In this document: positions 35,353 to 44,511 of the stretch, piece by piece | How positions within the stretch are numbered: position 1 is the stretch's first letter | Layout: every line of letters begins with the position of its first letter | DNA from: Chitinophaga oryzae | GTDB taxonomy: Bacteria; Bacteroidota; Bacteroidia; Chitinophagales; Chitinophagaceae | Assembly: GCF_012516375.2 (NCBI RefSeq) | Contig: NZ_CP051204.2 | Location: 7,921,501 to 7,985,500, forward strand | Direction: 5' to 3' | Length of the DNA: 64,000 bases | Position numbers and translations under genes: made by a program | Notes under the pieces: generated by a model | What the model was told of the DNA's origin: nothing | Databases searched by the model: none | What the model saw: the letters and a program-made list of their open reading frames with translations, nothing else

Positions 35353-36036
35353 ATGGTAGACCAAGCGGTTGCAGGAAAAATACTGGTAGTAGATGACGAG
35401 TTGGACATACTGGAAATTATCAGCTACAATCTCAAGACGGCCGGTTACGAAACGGTAACAGCCAAGGACGGCAGCGAGGCTATTCAGAAAGCGAAGATAT
35501 TCCGGCCGGACCTCATTATGCTGGACATCATGATGCCCAACAAGAACGGCATCGACACCTGTCGCGAACTAAGAAAAATCCCTGACTTCAAAGATACCAT
35601 GGTGCTGTTCCTCACAGCCCTGAACGATGAAAAATCTGAAATTGACGGTTTGAACATGGGCGCAGACGATTACATCGCCAAGCCGATCAAACCCAAATTA
35701 CTGGTAAGCCGTATCAATGCATTGTTCCGCCGTCTGCACAAAGCAGAAGAAACAACGGTACAGCTGGGAGACCTCATCATTGACCGGGAGAAATTCACGG
35801 TTACCTATAAAGGCCAGGAAATCATTCTTGCTAAAAAGGAATTTGAACTGCTGCAGTTGCTCGCCTCCAAACCGGGCCGTGTATTCCTGCGCAATGAAAT
35901 TCTGAACCAGGTATGGGGCACGGAAGTAATCGTGGGCGACCGTACCATCGATGTGCATATCCGTAAGATCCGGCAGAAAATCGGTATCGACCTGATCACC
36001 ACCGTGAAAGGAGTAGGATATAAATTTGAAATGTAA
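35353..36036 (+). CDS. PhoB/OmpR-family response regulator
   Basis: 227 residues. Receiver domain with D14/D15, phospho-acceptor D58 in LIMLDIMMP and K110 in YIAKP. The C-terminal winged helix (about 130-225) includes LAKKEFELLQLLASKPGRVFLRNEIL and DRTIDVHIRKIRQKIG, very close to the PhoB/PhoP type. The sensor kinase gene follows in the same direction 164 bp later, and a phosphate-selective porin gene lies beyond it, so a role in phosphate or envelope response is a reasonable inference. Confidence 0.94.
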   Translation: MVDQAVAGKILVVDDELDILEIISYNLKTAGYETVTAKDGSEAIQKAKIFRPDLIMLDIMMPNKNGIDTCRELRKIPDFKDTMVLFLTALNDEKSEIDGLNMGADDYIAKPIKPKLLVSRINALFRRLHKAEETTVQLGDLIIDREKFTVTYKGQEIILAKKEFELLQLLASKPGRVFLRNEILNQVWGTEVIVGDRTIDVHIRKIRQKIGIDLITTVKGVGYKFEM

Positions 36037-36199
36037 GACGGAGACCTCTTTCCCTTTTTATTACTGACGGAAACCACCTTTCTGCACCGGAACTATTGTT
36101 AACCGTTGATGCTTTCTGCTGGCGGCGAATGGCTTTTTTATGGCAAGAACGAAATTTAAAGTAATTTCCCATTATTATACCAATTACTCACTCTGGAGT

Positions 36200-37258
36200 A
36201 TGTTTAAAGCTAAAAACCTGTCCCCGCAAAAACTGGCGGGATTCACCGCCCTTATTCTGTCCGCTGTTATAGCGCTGGGCATGCTGTTGGTGGATGGTAA
36301 CTGGCAGATAATGCTGGGAGCCTTCGTTCTCACCTTCCTGGTGTCTTACTATCTCTATCTGTATACCCTGCAGAACTTTATCTACCGGAAAATAAAACTC
36401 ATTTACAAGTTTATCTACCAGACAAAAGCTTCTAAAAGAGAAGAATTTTTCCAGAAAAATATCCTGCCATTGAAAACCATCGAGGAGGTAAGCGAAGACG
36501 TGGAAAAGTGGGCCAGCCAGAAAAAAGAAGAACTGGAGAACCTGCGCCGCAACGAAGCTTTCCGAAAAGAATTCCTGCTCAACCTCTCCCATGAGCTGAA
36601 GACGCCCATCTTCGCGGTACAGGGCTACATCCACACCCTGCTGGACGGCGCACTGGAAGACCCTGCGGTCAACAAGATGTTCCTGAAAAACGCGACCAAA
36701 AATATCGACCGGCTATGCCGTCTGATCGATGACCTCGACGAGATCTCCAAACTGGAAAGCGGGGAAATGACCATCAACGCAGAAATTTTTGTCATCCAGG
36801 ACCTGGTGAAAGATGTGTTCGACACGCTCTCCCTGAAAGCCAATACCAAAGGCATCAAATTCAGTATCAAAAAGGGTTGCGAAGCTCCCATCCCCGTGGT
36901 GGCCGACAAAGAAAAAATCCGCCAGGTGCTGATCAACCTGGTAGACAACTCCATCAAATACGGTAAACCCGACGGCCATACAGTGGCCAGCATCTACAAC
37001 ATGGATGGCAAACGGGTACTGGTGGAAATATCAGACGACGGCATCGGTATGGCGGAAGAACATCTCCCGCGCGTGTTTGAACGTTTCTACCGCACCGACC
37101 GCGCCCGCAGCCGCGATATCGGCGGCACCGGCCTCGGCCTCGCCATCGTGAAACACATCGTGGAAGCGCACGACCAGTCCATCACCGTCCGCAGCAAACC
37201 GGAAATAGGCAGCACGTTCGGCTTTACGATGGAAGCCGGTAAAGAATCCATGCTATAA
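36200..37258 (+). CDS. PhoR-like sensor histidine kinase
   Basis: 352 residues. Two membrane helices (about 12-31 and 36-57) with almost no periplasmic loop, a linker helix, then HisKA with the phospho-acceptor H131 in LNLSHELKTP. The HATPase_c domain has the N box (NLVDNSIKYG), G1 (DDGIGM) and G2 (GGTGLGLAIV). The short loop suggests it senses via a membrane or protein partner, as PhoR does. An ATG at 36140 would add 20 residues; 36200 is preferred because GGAG lies just ahead and the protein then starts directly at FKAKNLSPQK. Its stop is 7 bp from the convergent porin stop. Confidence 0.93.
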   Translation: MFKAKNLSPQKLAGFTALILSAVIALGMLLVDGNWQIMLGAFVLTFLVSYYLYLYTLQNFIYRKIKLIYKFIYQTKASKREEFFQKNILPLKTIEEVSEDVEKWASQKKEELENLRRNEAFRKEFLLNLSHELKTPIFAVQGYIHTLLDGALEDPAVNKMFLKNATKNIDRLCRLIDDLDEISKLESGEMTINAEIFVIQDLVKDVFDTLSLKANTKGIKFSIKKGCEAPIPVVADKEKIRQVLINLVDNSIKYGKPDGHTVASIYNMDGKRVLVEISDDGIGMAEEHLPRVFERFYRTDRARSRDIGGTGLGLAIVKHIVEAHDQSITVRSKPEIGSTFGFTMEAGKESML

Positions 37259-37265
37259 GAGGAAA

Positions 37266-38594
37266 TCAGAACCGGTACTGCATCCGGCAGGTAAGCACAT
37301 TGTCCCTGATATCGGTGGTATAGCCGGAAAGGCTGGTGCTTTCGTTCTCTACCCAGTCATAATACACCATGAATTTCAGGTGTTCGTTGGCGTAATACAG
37401 GTATCCCAGCCCCAGCGTATTGTAACGTACGTCCGCGCCGGTCAGGTTAGCGCCGGGAGCGCCAATTTCTTTCCCGCTCACTTCATTATTTGGGTCATAC
37501 CAGTCATATTTTACAACCGCCTGGTGTTTTTCACTGCCCAGGTGCTGAATAAAATACAGGTAGGCGCCGTCAAACCGCCGGATATACAACGGCAGCTTAT
37601 TGCCCTGCGCATCTACCGGGATCACGCCAGGCGTTTCGGTTGTGGCGGCGGTGGCGGTCTGTGAGCCACGGATATATTCCGCCCTGAACTGCGTATAACC
37701 TCTCTTAGGCCCGTTGGGTATTCTCAGCTGCACATCGGCGCCGTAGTAGTGGCGGGGCGCTATCTTACCCACGTTCAGCGCGTTGGAGTCCAGCGCAAAT
37801 ACCTTCTGTCCGTTGACAGTGCCCATCCGGTAAACCGAGGGGGTAAACTGCTGCATACCGCCGTATAAAACAGAAACGCCACCTGACAGTACCCAATTGT
37901 TGCCTTTGAAACGGTAAGGCTTCCAGGCCACACGGGCAATCAGGTCTTTATGGCTGTCAAAATCGCTGCTGGCGGTAAGGCCCTGGCCATTGAACAGGCC
38001 TACATCTATTTTCAGGTAGCGCAGGGGATGGCCTTTGCGGCGGGGATCAAAAGAAACCATGGCGCCCAGGTCGCGCTCCGTGCGCATCAGTATCTGCGAC
38101 ATACGTCCGCGCTCCGGTGTTTCACGGTCGGCCGAAGACAGGTTCACCTCGTAACCGAAAGGCCGTGCAAACATACCGCCTGCCAGTGAAAACAGGTTGA
38201 ACTTCGTATCAAATACCCTTCCGTAGAAATCACGTATCGCCACGCCCCGCTCCGTCCCGTCAAACTGAAAGGCGAACTGCACCACCGGCATATCGTCGTG
38301 GTTATAGCGTTCGTAATCCACGCGGATACGGCCACGGCGCAGGCTGAAACGGTTATTGACGGCAGCCGGGAAATCGCCGGCAGCGTAACTGTCGATCCCT
38401 TTGTCCTGCGCCAGCTGGAACTGTGGCTGGATATATCCGCTGAAACGCAGGGCATCGTACTTGTGGTACATGGAAATCATCCCTTTTCCCAGCTCTGTGG
38501 TGGTATCGATCATATCCATGAGAAACTGTGCCTTTACACTTATAAAGGACGCCAACAGTACTGCCATCAGCAGGAGAGGTCTGAACAGTTGCAT
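37266..38594 (-). CDS. Phosphate-selective porin O/P family protein
   Basis: 442-residue outer-membrane beta-barrel of the OprO/OprP family. Signal peptide QLFRPLLLMAVLLASFISVKA-QF. RFSGYIQPQFQLAQ, RFSLRRGRIRVDYERY and the C-terminal strand ending NVLTCRMQYRF are typical. An in-frame upstream extension to 38663 contains no signal peptide and includes the -7 element at 38613-38620, so the ATG at 38594 is the start. Convergent with the PhoB/PhoR-like pair, which supports a phosphate link. The barrel alone does not prove phosphate selectivity. Confidence 0.92.
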   Translation of the reverse strand: MQLFRPLLLMAVLLASFISVKAQFLMDMIDTTTELGKGMISMYHKYDALRFSGYIQPQFQLAQDKGIDSYAAGDFPAAVNNRFSLRRGRIRVDYERYNHDDMPVVQFAFQFDGTERGVAIRDFYGRVFDTKFNLFSLAGGMFARPFGYEVNLSSADRETPERGRMSQILMRTERDLGAMVSFDPRRKGHPLRYLKIDVGLFNGQGLTASSDFDSHKDLIARVAWKPYRFKGNNWVLSGGVSVLYGGMQQFTPSVYRMGTVNGQKVFALDSNALNVGKIAPRHYYGADVQLRIPNGPKRGYTQFRAEYIRGSQTATAATTETPGVIPVDAQGNKLPLYIRRFDGAYLYFIQHLGSEKHQAVVKYDWYDPNNEVSGKEIGAPGANLTGADVRYNTLGLGYLYYANEHLKFMVYYDWVENESTSLSGYTTDIRDNVLTCRMQYRF

Positions 38595-38595
38595 C

Positions 38596-38614
38596 TGCGC
38601 AAAAAATTTGCGCA
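38596..38614. promoter_or_regulatory. Palindromic operator-like site at the porin start
   Basis: TGCGCAAA and TTTGCGCA are exact reverse complements around a central AAA. The site lies between the porin -7 element and its ATG, covering the expected transcription start. It could bind a repressor or form a short 5' mRNA hairpin. Confidence 0.45.
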
Positions 38615-38620
38615 AAAGTA
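38613..38620 (-). promoter_or_regulatory. Porin -7 element TACTTTTG
   Basis: Perfect TAnnTTTG match 19 bp upstream of the porin ATG, immediately next to the palindrome at 38596-38614. Confidence 0.55.
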
Positions 38621-38766
38621 GGATTTTCAGGGAGATATTCACAGCGAATCCTCTTTGACGCACCTTCCCCGACCGGCATCAGTCCGGTTAATCCCTCGTT
38701 AATCCGATGTCCTTCCGGTCGTAAAACGACGCCAAAGGGCTAAATTGAAGGAGGATTATGTAACTT

Positions 38767-39687
38767 ATGAAAACGACCACCAGGGAGCACTGGGCATGGA
38801 AAGTTCAATTGGCCATTGCCTATGCCCACAACAATTCCCTCATCGAAGTCAAACTGCAGACGGTGGCAGATATGCTGGCCGTGTCCAAAGACATTTTTTC
38901 GCATAAATTTTCCTCGCTGATGGGGGAGCCATATGCCAGGTACGTGAAACGTACGCGGCTGGAGGCCGGCGTAGGATATCTCCGTCACAGCAATTTTTCC
39001 ATTGCTGATATTGGTGAATTGTGCCGCTATACCAGCGAATCGTTCGCCAAAGCCATCAGAGGCTGGTTTAACACCAGCCCCTCCGAACTTCGCAACCGGG
39101 ATTATATGCCGGCCGAACTGTACACCCTGGAGCAAACACGGATCGCTACCGCTTCCCGGCAGGACTTCCCGGAGTATTTCAATATGGACAATACCGTGGA
39201 CACCCGGCTGCCGGATTGTACGCTGTATTACAACATTCTCCCCAGTGGCAACGATCCGGTGAAAGGCATGGTGGCTTCCATGGCACGCTATTCCCGGCAG
39301 CTCCGCGACCTCACTACAGAACTGGCGATGGACGGCCCCCGCATCATCACCGGTACGCTCGACGTAGTACCCGTTACCACCTACGACCGTATGATGATGT
39401 ACGTAGGCCTGCTGCTGCCCAACACGCCTGCCAACGACATGGCCCATTATCAGATCATCCGCCGCTACCAGGAAGCCTACCGTCTGGCAGACAGGCAAAT
39501 AGCGGAAGGACATTATAAAAAACTGAAAGTCCCGCTCAGTTTTGCTGAAGCGGGACTTCCCATGTATAAATTCATTAACGCCAATTGCCGCATGGGCAAT
39601 TTTTATATGCGCACCAACCACTTTTTTATTTCCCTGCCCGAACCAAGCGTGTCTGAGATTTATATCCCCTGGCAGAAGACCATTTAG
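38767..39687 (+). CDS. AraC-family regulator with GyrI-like effector domain
   Basis: 306 residues. The N-terminal AraC/XylS double helix-turn-helix (about 8-108) includes LQTVADMLAVSKDIFSHKFSSLMG and the second motif SIADIGELCRYTSESFAKAIRGWFNTSPSELR. The C-terminal part (about 140-305) resembles the GyrI/Rob effector-binding fold, with MMMYVGLLLP and YKKLKVPLSFAEAG segments. This order matches Rob-type regulators that respond to small hydrophobic ligands. A GGAGG lies about 14 bp before the ATG. It stands alone, convergent with the acyltransferase operon, so its targets are not apparent. Confidence 0.9.
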   Translation: MKTTTREHWAWKVQLAIAYAHNNSLIEVKLQTVADMLAVSKDIFSHKFSSLMGEPYARYVKRTRLEAGVGYLRHSNFSIADIGELCRYTSESFAKAIRGWFNTSPSELRNRDYMPAELYTLEQTRIATASRQDFPEYFNMDNTVDTRLPDCTLYYNILPSGNDPVKGMVASMARYSRQLRDLTTELAMDGPRIITGTLDVVPVTTYDRMMMYVGLLLPNTPANDMAHYQIIRRYQEAYRLADRQIAEGHYKKLKVPLSFAEAGLPMYKFINANCRMGNFYMRTNHFFISLPEPSVSEIYIPWQKTI

Positions 39688-39690
39688 GGA

Positions 39691-39757
39691 TTTTTCGATT
39701 TACGGTTTTTTGATTTCTTCGCTCATTCACGAAATCAAAAAATCGTAAATCGGAAAA
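39691..39757. repeat. Inverted repeat of GATTTACGG words between convergent genes
   Basis: Arms 39691-39717 and 39731-39757 (27 nt, two mismatches) around a 13 nt loop. It fills the gap between the AraC gene stop and the MBOAT stop and has T-rich and A-rich flanks, so it can serve as a two-way terminator. The GATTTACGG word is shared with the repeat at 5820-5956. Confidence 0.85.
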
Positions 39758-39759
39758 TA

Positions 39760-41244
39760 TTAAAATTGAAAATAGATCGGGATCATCGGCTGGGTGCTCT
39801 TCACCTGCACCAGCAGCCAGATAAAGATCACCATGATGGCGATGCTTCCGGCTAATGGCATACGGCCCAGTACACCAGCCATTTTCAATTCCGCTTTTGC
39901 CGGCAGGAAGTGCAGCACAAAGCCCAGTATCATCACCCAGAACACAGCGGTATAGCCATTATACAGCTCCATAAGGATGCCCGGCTGGAAGTCATACACG
40001 ATCTGGTGGATGAGTGACCATGCATCATGGAAAGTGGCGGCTTTAAAGAATATCCAGCAGAAACATACGAAGTGGAAAGTAAGCAGGACACCGCCCACCT
40101 TCATCAGACCGGCGCCAAAGCCGCTCATCTCCGTTTTTCGTTTTTTCTGGCTGTCAATCCGCACTTTGTCTATCGCCAGGGCCGCGCCATGCAGGCCGCC
40201 CCAAAAGATAAAGTTCCAGCTGGCGCCATGCCAGAAGCCACCGATCAGCATCGTAAGCGCCAGGTTGATATACTGGCGGACCTTGCCTTTACGGTTACCG
40301 CCCAAAGGGATGTACAGATAGTCGCGCAGCCAGCTGGACAGGGAAATGTGCCAGCGGCGCCAGAATTCTGTAATAGAGGAGCTCTGGTAAGGAGAGTCGA
40401 AGTTCGCCGGGATTTTAAAACCGGTCCACCTGGCAATACCGATGGCCATATCCGAATAACCCGAGAAGTCGCAATAGATCACTAACGCGTAGCCATACAC
40501 GCCCAACAGGCATTCCAGCCCGGTGTGCTTGCTGGGATCGTCAAAAATATACTGTACGAAGTTCTGGTAGATAAAGTCGGATATCACGATCTTTTTAAAC
40601 AGGCCGCCCACGATCAGGGCCATGCCTTTGCCGATGTCTTCCCCGTTCAACCGGTAGGGCTGATGGATCTGCGGGATGAAATCCGCCGCCCGCACGATGG
40701 GGCCCATCATCAGTTTCGGGAAGAAAGACAGGAAGAACAGGTAATCCATGAAGCGGTTCACCGGCTTGATTTCTCCGCGGTATACGTCAATCGTGTAACT
40801 GAGGTTCTCGAAGGTATAGAACGAAATACCGATCGGCAGCAGCAGGTGCAACGGGGTGATGTGGCCGTTGGTCACATCGTTGATGATGCCGATAAAGAAA
40901 TCCGTGTACTTGAAATAGAAGAGCAGCCCGATGTTCAGGATAATACTAAAAATCAACAGTGATTTTTTGACCTGGTGACTGGTGGTGTTATATATCCAGC
41001 GCGACAGGTTAAAGTCGACGATGGCCGAGAGCACCACAAGACCTACATAAAAACCGCAGGCTTTGTAAAAAAAGTAAAGGGAGAAGATGGTGTATACCCA
41101 CACCCTGCCCTGCTGACTGCGGCTGACGGCGAGGTAGCACAACAGGAAGACAGCAAAAAAATAGAAGAAGAAGGCACTGTTAAACAGTACCGGGTCTGAT
41201 GGATTGTACAGCAGCTGGGCCAGCAGCTTATTAACGTCGATCAT
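39760..41244 (-). CDS. MBOAT family O-acyltransferase (AlgI/PatA-like)
   Basis: 494-residue multi-span membrane protein that moves acyl (usually acetyl) groups from the cytoplasm onto cell-envelope polymers. The catalytic histidine region is intact: GGFWHGASWNFIFWGGLHG with H339 and H352. It also has the family strings FWRRWHISLSSWLRDYLYIPLGGNRKG and CDFSGYSDMAIGIARWTGF. It overlaps the upstream SGNH gene by 14 bp and is last in an operon with two SGNH proteins and a glucosaminidase. The acceptor may be peptidoglycan or an exported polysaccharide. Confidence 0.94.
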   Translation of the reverse strand: MIDVNKLLAQLLYNPSDPVLFNSAFFFYFFAVFLLCYLAVSRSQQGRVWVYTIFSLYFFYKACGFYVGLVVLSAIVDFNLSRWIYNTTSHQVKKSLLIFSIILNIGLLFYFKYTDFFIGIINDVTNGHITPLHLLLPIGISFYTFENLSYTIDVYRGEIKPVNRFMDYLFFLSFFPKLMMGPIVRAADFIPQIHQPYRLNGEDIGKGMALIVGGLFKKIVISDFIYQNFVQYIFDDPSKHTGLECLLGVYGYALVIYCDFSGYSDMAIGIARWTGFKIPANFDSPYQSSSITEFWRRWHISLSSWLRDYLYIPLGGNRKGKVRQYINLALTMLIGGFWHGASWNFIFWGGLHGAALAIDKVRIDSQKKRKTEMSGFGAGLMKVGGVLLTFHFVCFCWIFFKAATFHDAWSLIHQIVYDFQPGILMELYNGYTAVFWVMILGFVLHFLPAKAELKMAGVLGRMPLAGSIAIMVIFIWLLVQVKSTQPMIPIYFQF

Positions 41245-42514
41245 CCGAATTGACTTGGTTTTTCTTTTTTACCTGTAAATATTGATTGTAGGACTGCTGC
41301 AGTGCTTCATACAACAGCTGTCCCTGTAACTGGTATCCTTTTGTATTAAAGTGAATGTGGTCCGGGGCCCAGCCGCCTGCAAAGCGGCTGTTTTCCGCTT
41401 TGTTTACTGCGTTGAAATTCCAGCAGGCGATACCGTGTTGTCTGGCATATCCTGTAATCTGTTGCGTTGCCATGGCAATGTAAGGATTGGGATAATACGA
41501 AGTGGTATAGTAGGTCCTGTATTTTTTCTTGCTTATTTTTTTCCTGACAGCTTTTTTCACGGCCCGCATACAGTCTGGCGGCGTAGTCAGCAGGATGCTG
41601 GCCTGGGGCGCCTGTTCCCGTACCAGTTGCACTGTTTTATCGATTTCATCGCGGAAGGCCAGCGGATCAAAGCGGCCATAGGCTTCGTTGGTACCCAGGG
41701 AGATGATGACCAGCCGGGGTTTAAACACGGCCATCTGCGCCAGCAGGATGCTGTTAAGGTCGTTGTATTGCTGATACATGGCGCCATTGATACCGATACT
41801 GTGATACAGTACGCCATTACGGCCATTTTGCAGCACAGCGCCATAGAAACGGAAGGGCAGGTTACCGGTATTTTCCCAGCGTACCTGGAAGGTTTGGGAT
41901 GTCTGCAGGAAATCCAGGGTGGCCATTTTGATGGTGGGCGTCCCGGGAAACGGCATGCCTGTTACGTTGATGTCTGCAGCGTCGGGACTGAAGATGGTAT
42001 TGTTGTCGGTGGCTGCGTCGTAGAACAGTTGCACTTTCCGGAAGTTATTGTCCATGCCGCCGTCCTGTTTACCTGCAAAAGAGAGGGCCGGCGCCTGCAC
42101 CTGTGTCTGGATGGCGATGGCGCCGGGGCCGAGTACGGGTGGCTTGTAGCGGTCGATGACCCTTTCCATGGTCCAGCGGGCAGTGCTGTTCCAGCGGTAG
42201 TCTTCGGGGCCGTTGGTACCGGCCACGTTGTACGGGAAAACATATCCCCTGCCGGCGTAGCCAAACTGCTCCTGCAGCATGGAGGCGGTAGCGAGCGGGA
42301 AAAAGCCTGCCTGTACGTGGGAGTCTCCGAGATGAAGTATGGAAACCACATTACTGTCTGCGTGATACAGGGATTCAAATGCGCGGTACAGGGCGGTGTC
42401 CTGCTGGATCACGTTAGCCTGCGGCTGCGCATAGGCGGTAAATGTGGCAAGCAACAGTATTACTACTGCTGCCATACTTTTTCTACGGTTGTTGTTCTCC
42501 CTGCCTGAAATCAT
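41231..42514 (-). CDS. Exported SGNH/GDSL-type hydrolase or acetyltransferase
   Basis: 427 residues. Signal peptide with a basic n-region (NNNRRKS) and core AAVVILLLATFTAYA-QP. The catalytic serine is in ILHLGDSHVQAG (S65), the GTNE block is ISLGTNEAYG, and the terminal dyad is D385-x-x-H388 in PDHIHFNTKGY. A beta-sandwich insertion (about 180-270) separates the first two blocks. The start at 42514 overlaps the upstream gene by 32 bp and keeps the basic n-region; an ATG at 42475 is the alternative. It probably transfers or removes acetyl groups with the MBOAT protein. Confidence 0.9.
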   Translation of the reverse strand: MISGRENNNRRKSMAAVVILLLATFTAYAQPQANVIQQDTALYRAFESLYHADSNVVSILHLGDSHVQAGFFPLATASMLQEQFGYAGRGYVFPYNVAGTNGPEDYRWNSTARWTMERVIDRYKPPVLGPGAIAIQTQVQAPALSFAGKQDGGMDNNFRKVQLFYDAATDNNTIFSPDAADINVTGMPFPGTPTIKMATLDFLQTSQTFQVRWENTGNLPFRFYGAVLQNGRNGVLYHSIGINGAMYQQYNDLNSILLAQMAVFKPRLVIISLGTNEAYGRFDPLAFRDEIDKTVQLVREQAPQASILLTTPPDCMRAVKKAVRKKISKKKYRTYYTTSYYPNPYIAMATQQITGYARQHGIACWNFNAVNKAENSRFAGGWAPDHIHFNTKGYQLQGQLLYEALQQSYNQYLQVKKKNQVNSDDRR

Positions 42515-43904
42515 TCATAATAGCTTTATACAGCAGCGCCCCCACTTTGGCCGCTCCCTGTCGGTTAAGGTGTGTATAGTCTTTATTCGCCAGCACGGTA
42601 TCTCCTTCCACCCATTTCACCATAGAACCGGAGCCGCCCATGTTGGCGTAGAGGTTCCAGTACGCCGTACCGTAGGTGGTAGCCAGATCGTGCTGTACTT
42701 TCAGCAGCGCTTCCACGCCCGGTGCGGTGATGTAGCGGTCTCCCTTTCTGTAGGACTTATCGGCTGTACCTACAATCAGGAAAGATGTTCCGGGCAGGTC
42801 CCTGCGGAGCGAGTCCATTACTTTTTTCATGGGTCTTTCGTACCAGCTGTAATCTGTCAGTTCGGGGCGGAACAGCACGTTGGCGCCGTAGTGGAGCACT
42901 ACGAGGTCGTACGGGCGTTCTTCCTGCATGCGGCGGACCATGTCGGCAGACAGGCGTCCGAGCTCCACGCCGCTGATTCCGCGGAACGAGAAGTTGTCCA
43001 CATATATGCCGTTGTCTGTCTCAAAGCAAACGCCATAGAAGGGGGCCGCAGGTCCACCGCCATATTTAATGGTGATAGTGCCTGCACTGGTATCCTGGCG
43101 GAAATCCAGCTTGTTCACCGGCGCGTTGCCGGAGAGGGTGTAAGGCCTGTCGTTGATGTTGATGGTCGTTGCTTCAGCGGGGCCGTACAGCAGGGATATC
43201 TCGTCGAATTTGTCGAGACGCGGTTTTTTGACCGGCGTATATTTTATCCAGCTGCCGCCGCCCGGGTAGAAGGTATGACCGGACAGGCCCAGCATAATAT
43301 TGGAGGGGGGTGAATTTTTATAGTGGTAATCTTTCCAGTCACGCGAGAAGGTATGCGTGATGGTGGTGCGGAAGCTGGCCACCACGGAGGTGATGGGCAC
43401 GAAGCCGACCCCGGCGCCGCCGAAGAAGGTTTGCAGGCTGTCGCGCAGATCGGAGGTGATGAGATCTCCTTCGATCATGGAGTCGCCGAAGTAGGCGATG
43501 CGTACTTTTTTACGTTTACCTGCTTTCAGTTCCCTGAGAGCTTCCATGAAGCGGTCCATGCCGGCGTTGCTATCGCCGGTGGTGGTGGCCGTGTAGTTAA
43601 GAATGCCTTTGTAGGACATGAAGTCGTACACTGCGTCGGGGTTTACCACAGTCCCTTCCGGTGTTTTGCCGGCGGCCGCTGCTGTAGAGTCAGCATGAGA
43701 ACGCTTACCGCCGCCTTTCGCAGCAGTAAGCGTTGCACTATCTTTTTCCGGACCGGACGATCGTAGTTCCGACAACATGTCCAGGCGGCGGAATTGAAAA
43801 TCTTTGAAAGAAAAACTAAAGTTGAGCTGGGAGATTATCACCAGGCACATCAATGAACCTACGATAATGTAAAAAGGGTAGGCAGACTTGTTTTCGCCAG
43901 ACAT
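42483..43904 (-). CDS. Membrane-anchored SGNH-fold protein
   Basis: 473 residues. A single N-terminal membrane helix (about 11-29, FYIIVGSLMCLVIISQL), a low-complexity linker (about 45-90), then an SGNH domain: S142 in IAYFGDSMIEGD, a block resembling HYGANVLF, and D442-x-x-H445 in KDYTHLNRQGA. A jelly-roll-like insertion around 220-310 resembles the carbohydrate-binding part of AlgX- or PatB-type enzymes. Second gene of the operon, 22 bp after the glucosaminidase stop. Having two SGNH proteins with one MBOAT suggests one transferase and one esterase, or sequential carriers; the assignment is inferred. Confidence 0.88.
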   Translation of the reverse strand: MSGENKSAYPFYIIVGSLMCLVIISQLNFSFSFKDFQFRRLDMLSELRSSGPEKDSATLTAAKGGGKRSHADSTAAAAGKTPEGTVVNPDAVYDFMSYKGILNYTATTTGDSNAGMDRFMEALRELKAGKRKKVRIAYFGDSMIEGDLITSDLRDSLQTFFGGAGVGFVPITSVVASFRTTITHTFSRDWKDYHYKNSPPSNIMLGLSGHTFYPGGGSWIKYTPVKKPRLDKFDEISLLYGPAEATTININDRPYTLSGNAPVNKLDFRQDTSAGTITIKYGGGPAAPFYGVCFETDNGIYVDNFSFRGISGVELGRLSADMVRRMQEERPYDLVVLHYGANVLFRPELTDYSWYERPMKKVMDSLRRDLPGTSFLIVGTADKSYRKGDRYITAPGVEALLKVQHDLATTYGTAYWNLYANMGGSGSMVKWVEGDTVLANKDYTHLNRQGAAKVGALLYKAIMNDFRQGEQQP

Positions 43905-43926
43905 ATTTTCGAGTCGATTAGCACAC

Positions 43927-44511
43927 TCACTGGTCGTCGGTAGTTGGCGGCATGCCTACGCTTAACCAGGAAGAGCTCCGTGCCAGGCTATCGCTATCCA
44001 TTCCTTCGTCCAGTTTATATAATTTGTAACGGTTAATAATGGCAGTCACTCTTCTGATCCATTCGTGGCCAGCAGAGGAATAGCCGCTGTGATTCATATG
44101 TTTGAGCCATACCGCGAATTCGGGGTTACCTTTCAGTTGGCTGAACCATTTTTTTCTGGCGAGTACTTCCACGAAATGTTCGTAGGAAGCGACGGCAGAA
44201 GCGTATTGCTTATACCGGGATTTTTTGCCGGGGGCGGTTTGTGCAAGATTGTTTTTGCCGACAATACCAAAGTGGTTGTTGAGCAATTTGGCATTCCTGC
44301 TGGTACCTGTGCCGGATTCCAGCATGGCTACCCCGAGGATAACACTGGCCGGAATGCCGGTTTCCTGCATGAGTTCTACAGATACCGGTTTAAATTTCTT
44401 CAGATAATTACCCGTGGACTGTTGAGCATACCCAACATTGCTGAGCATCAGCAATAAAAGCACCGCACATACCCATACTGACCGTTTGATGTAGGTTGTT
44501 ACCTTTCTCAT
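43927..44511 (-). CDS. Exported glucosaminidase (FlgJ/GH73-like)
   Basis: About 194 residues from the ATG at 44511, with signal peptide core SVWVCAVLLLLMLSNVGYA-QQ. The catalytic domain covers most of the rest: PVSVELMQETGIPASVILGVAMLESGTG contains the candidate catalytic Glu, followed by LLNNHFGIVGKN and YKQYASAVASYEHFVEVLARKKWF, the typical GH73 pattern. It likely cleaves peptidoglycan glycan strands. An in-frame ATG at 44562 would add 17 residues with non-coding-like codon use. First gene of the four-gene operon with two SGNH proteins and an MBOAT acyltransferase. Confidence 0.9.
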   Translation of the reverse strand: MRKVTTYIKRSVWVCAVLLLLMLSNVGYAQQSTGNYLKKFKPVSVELMQETGIPASVILGVAMLESGTGTSRNAKLLNNHFGIVGKNNLAQTAPGKKSRYKQYASAVASYEHFVEVLARKKWFSQLKGNPEFAVWLKHMNHSGYSSAGHEWIRRVTAIINRYKLYKLDEGMDSDSLARSSSWLSVGMPPTTDDQ

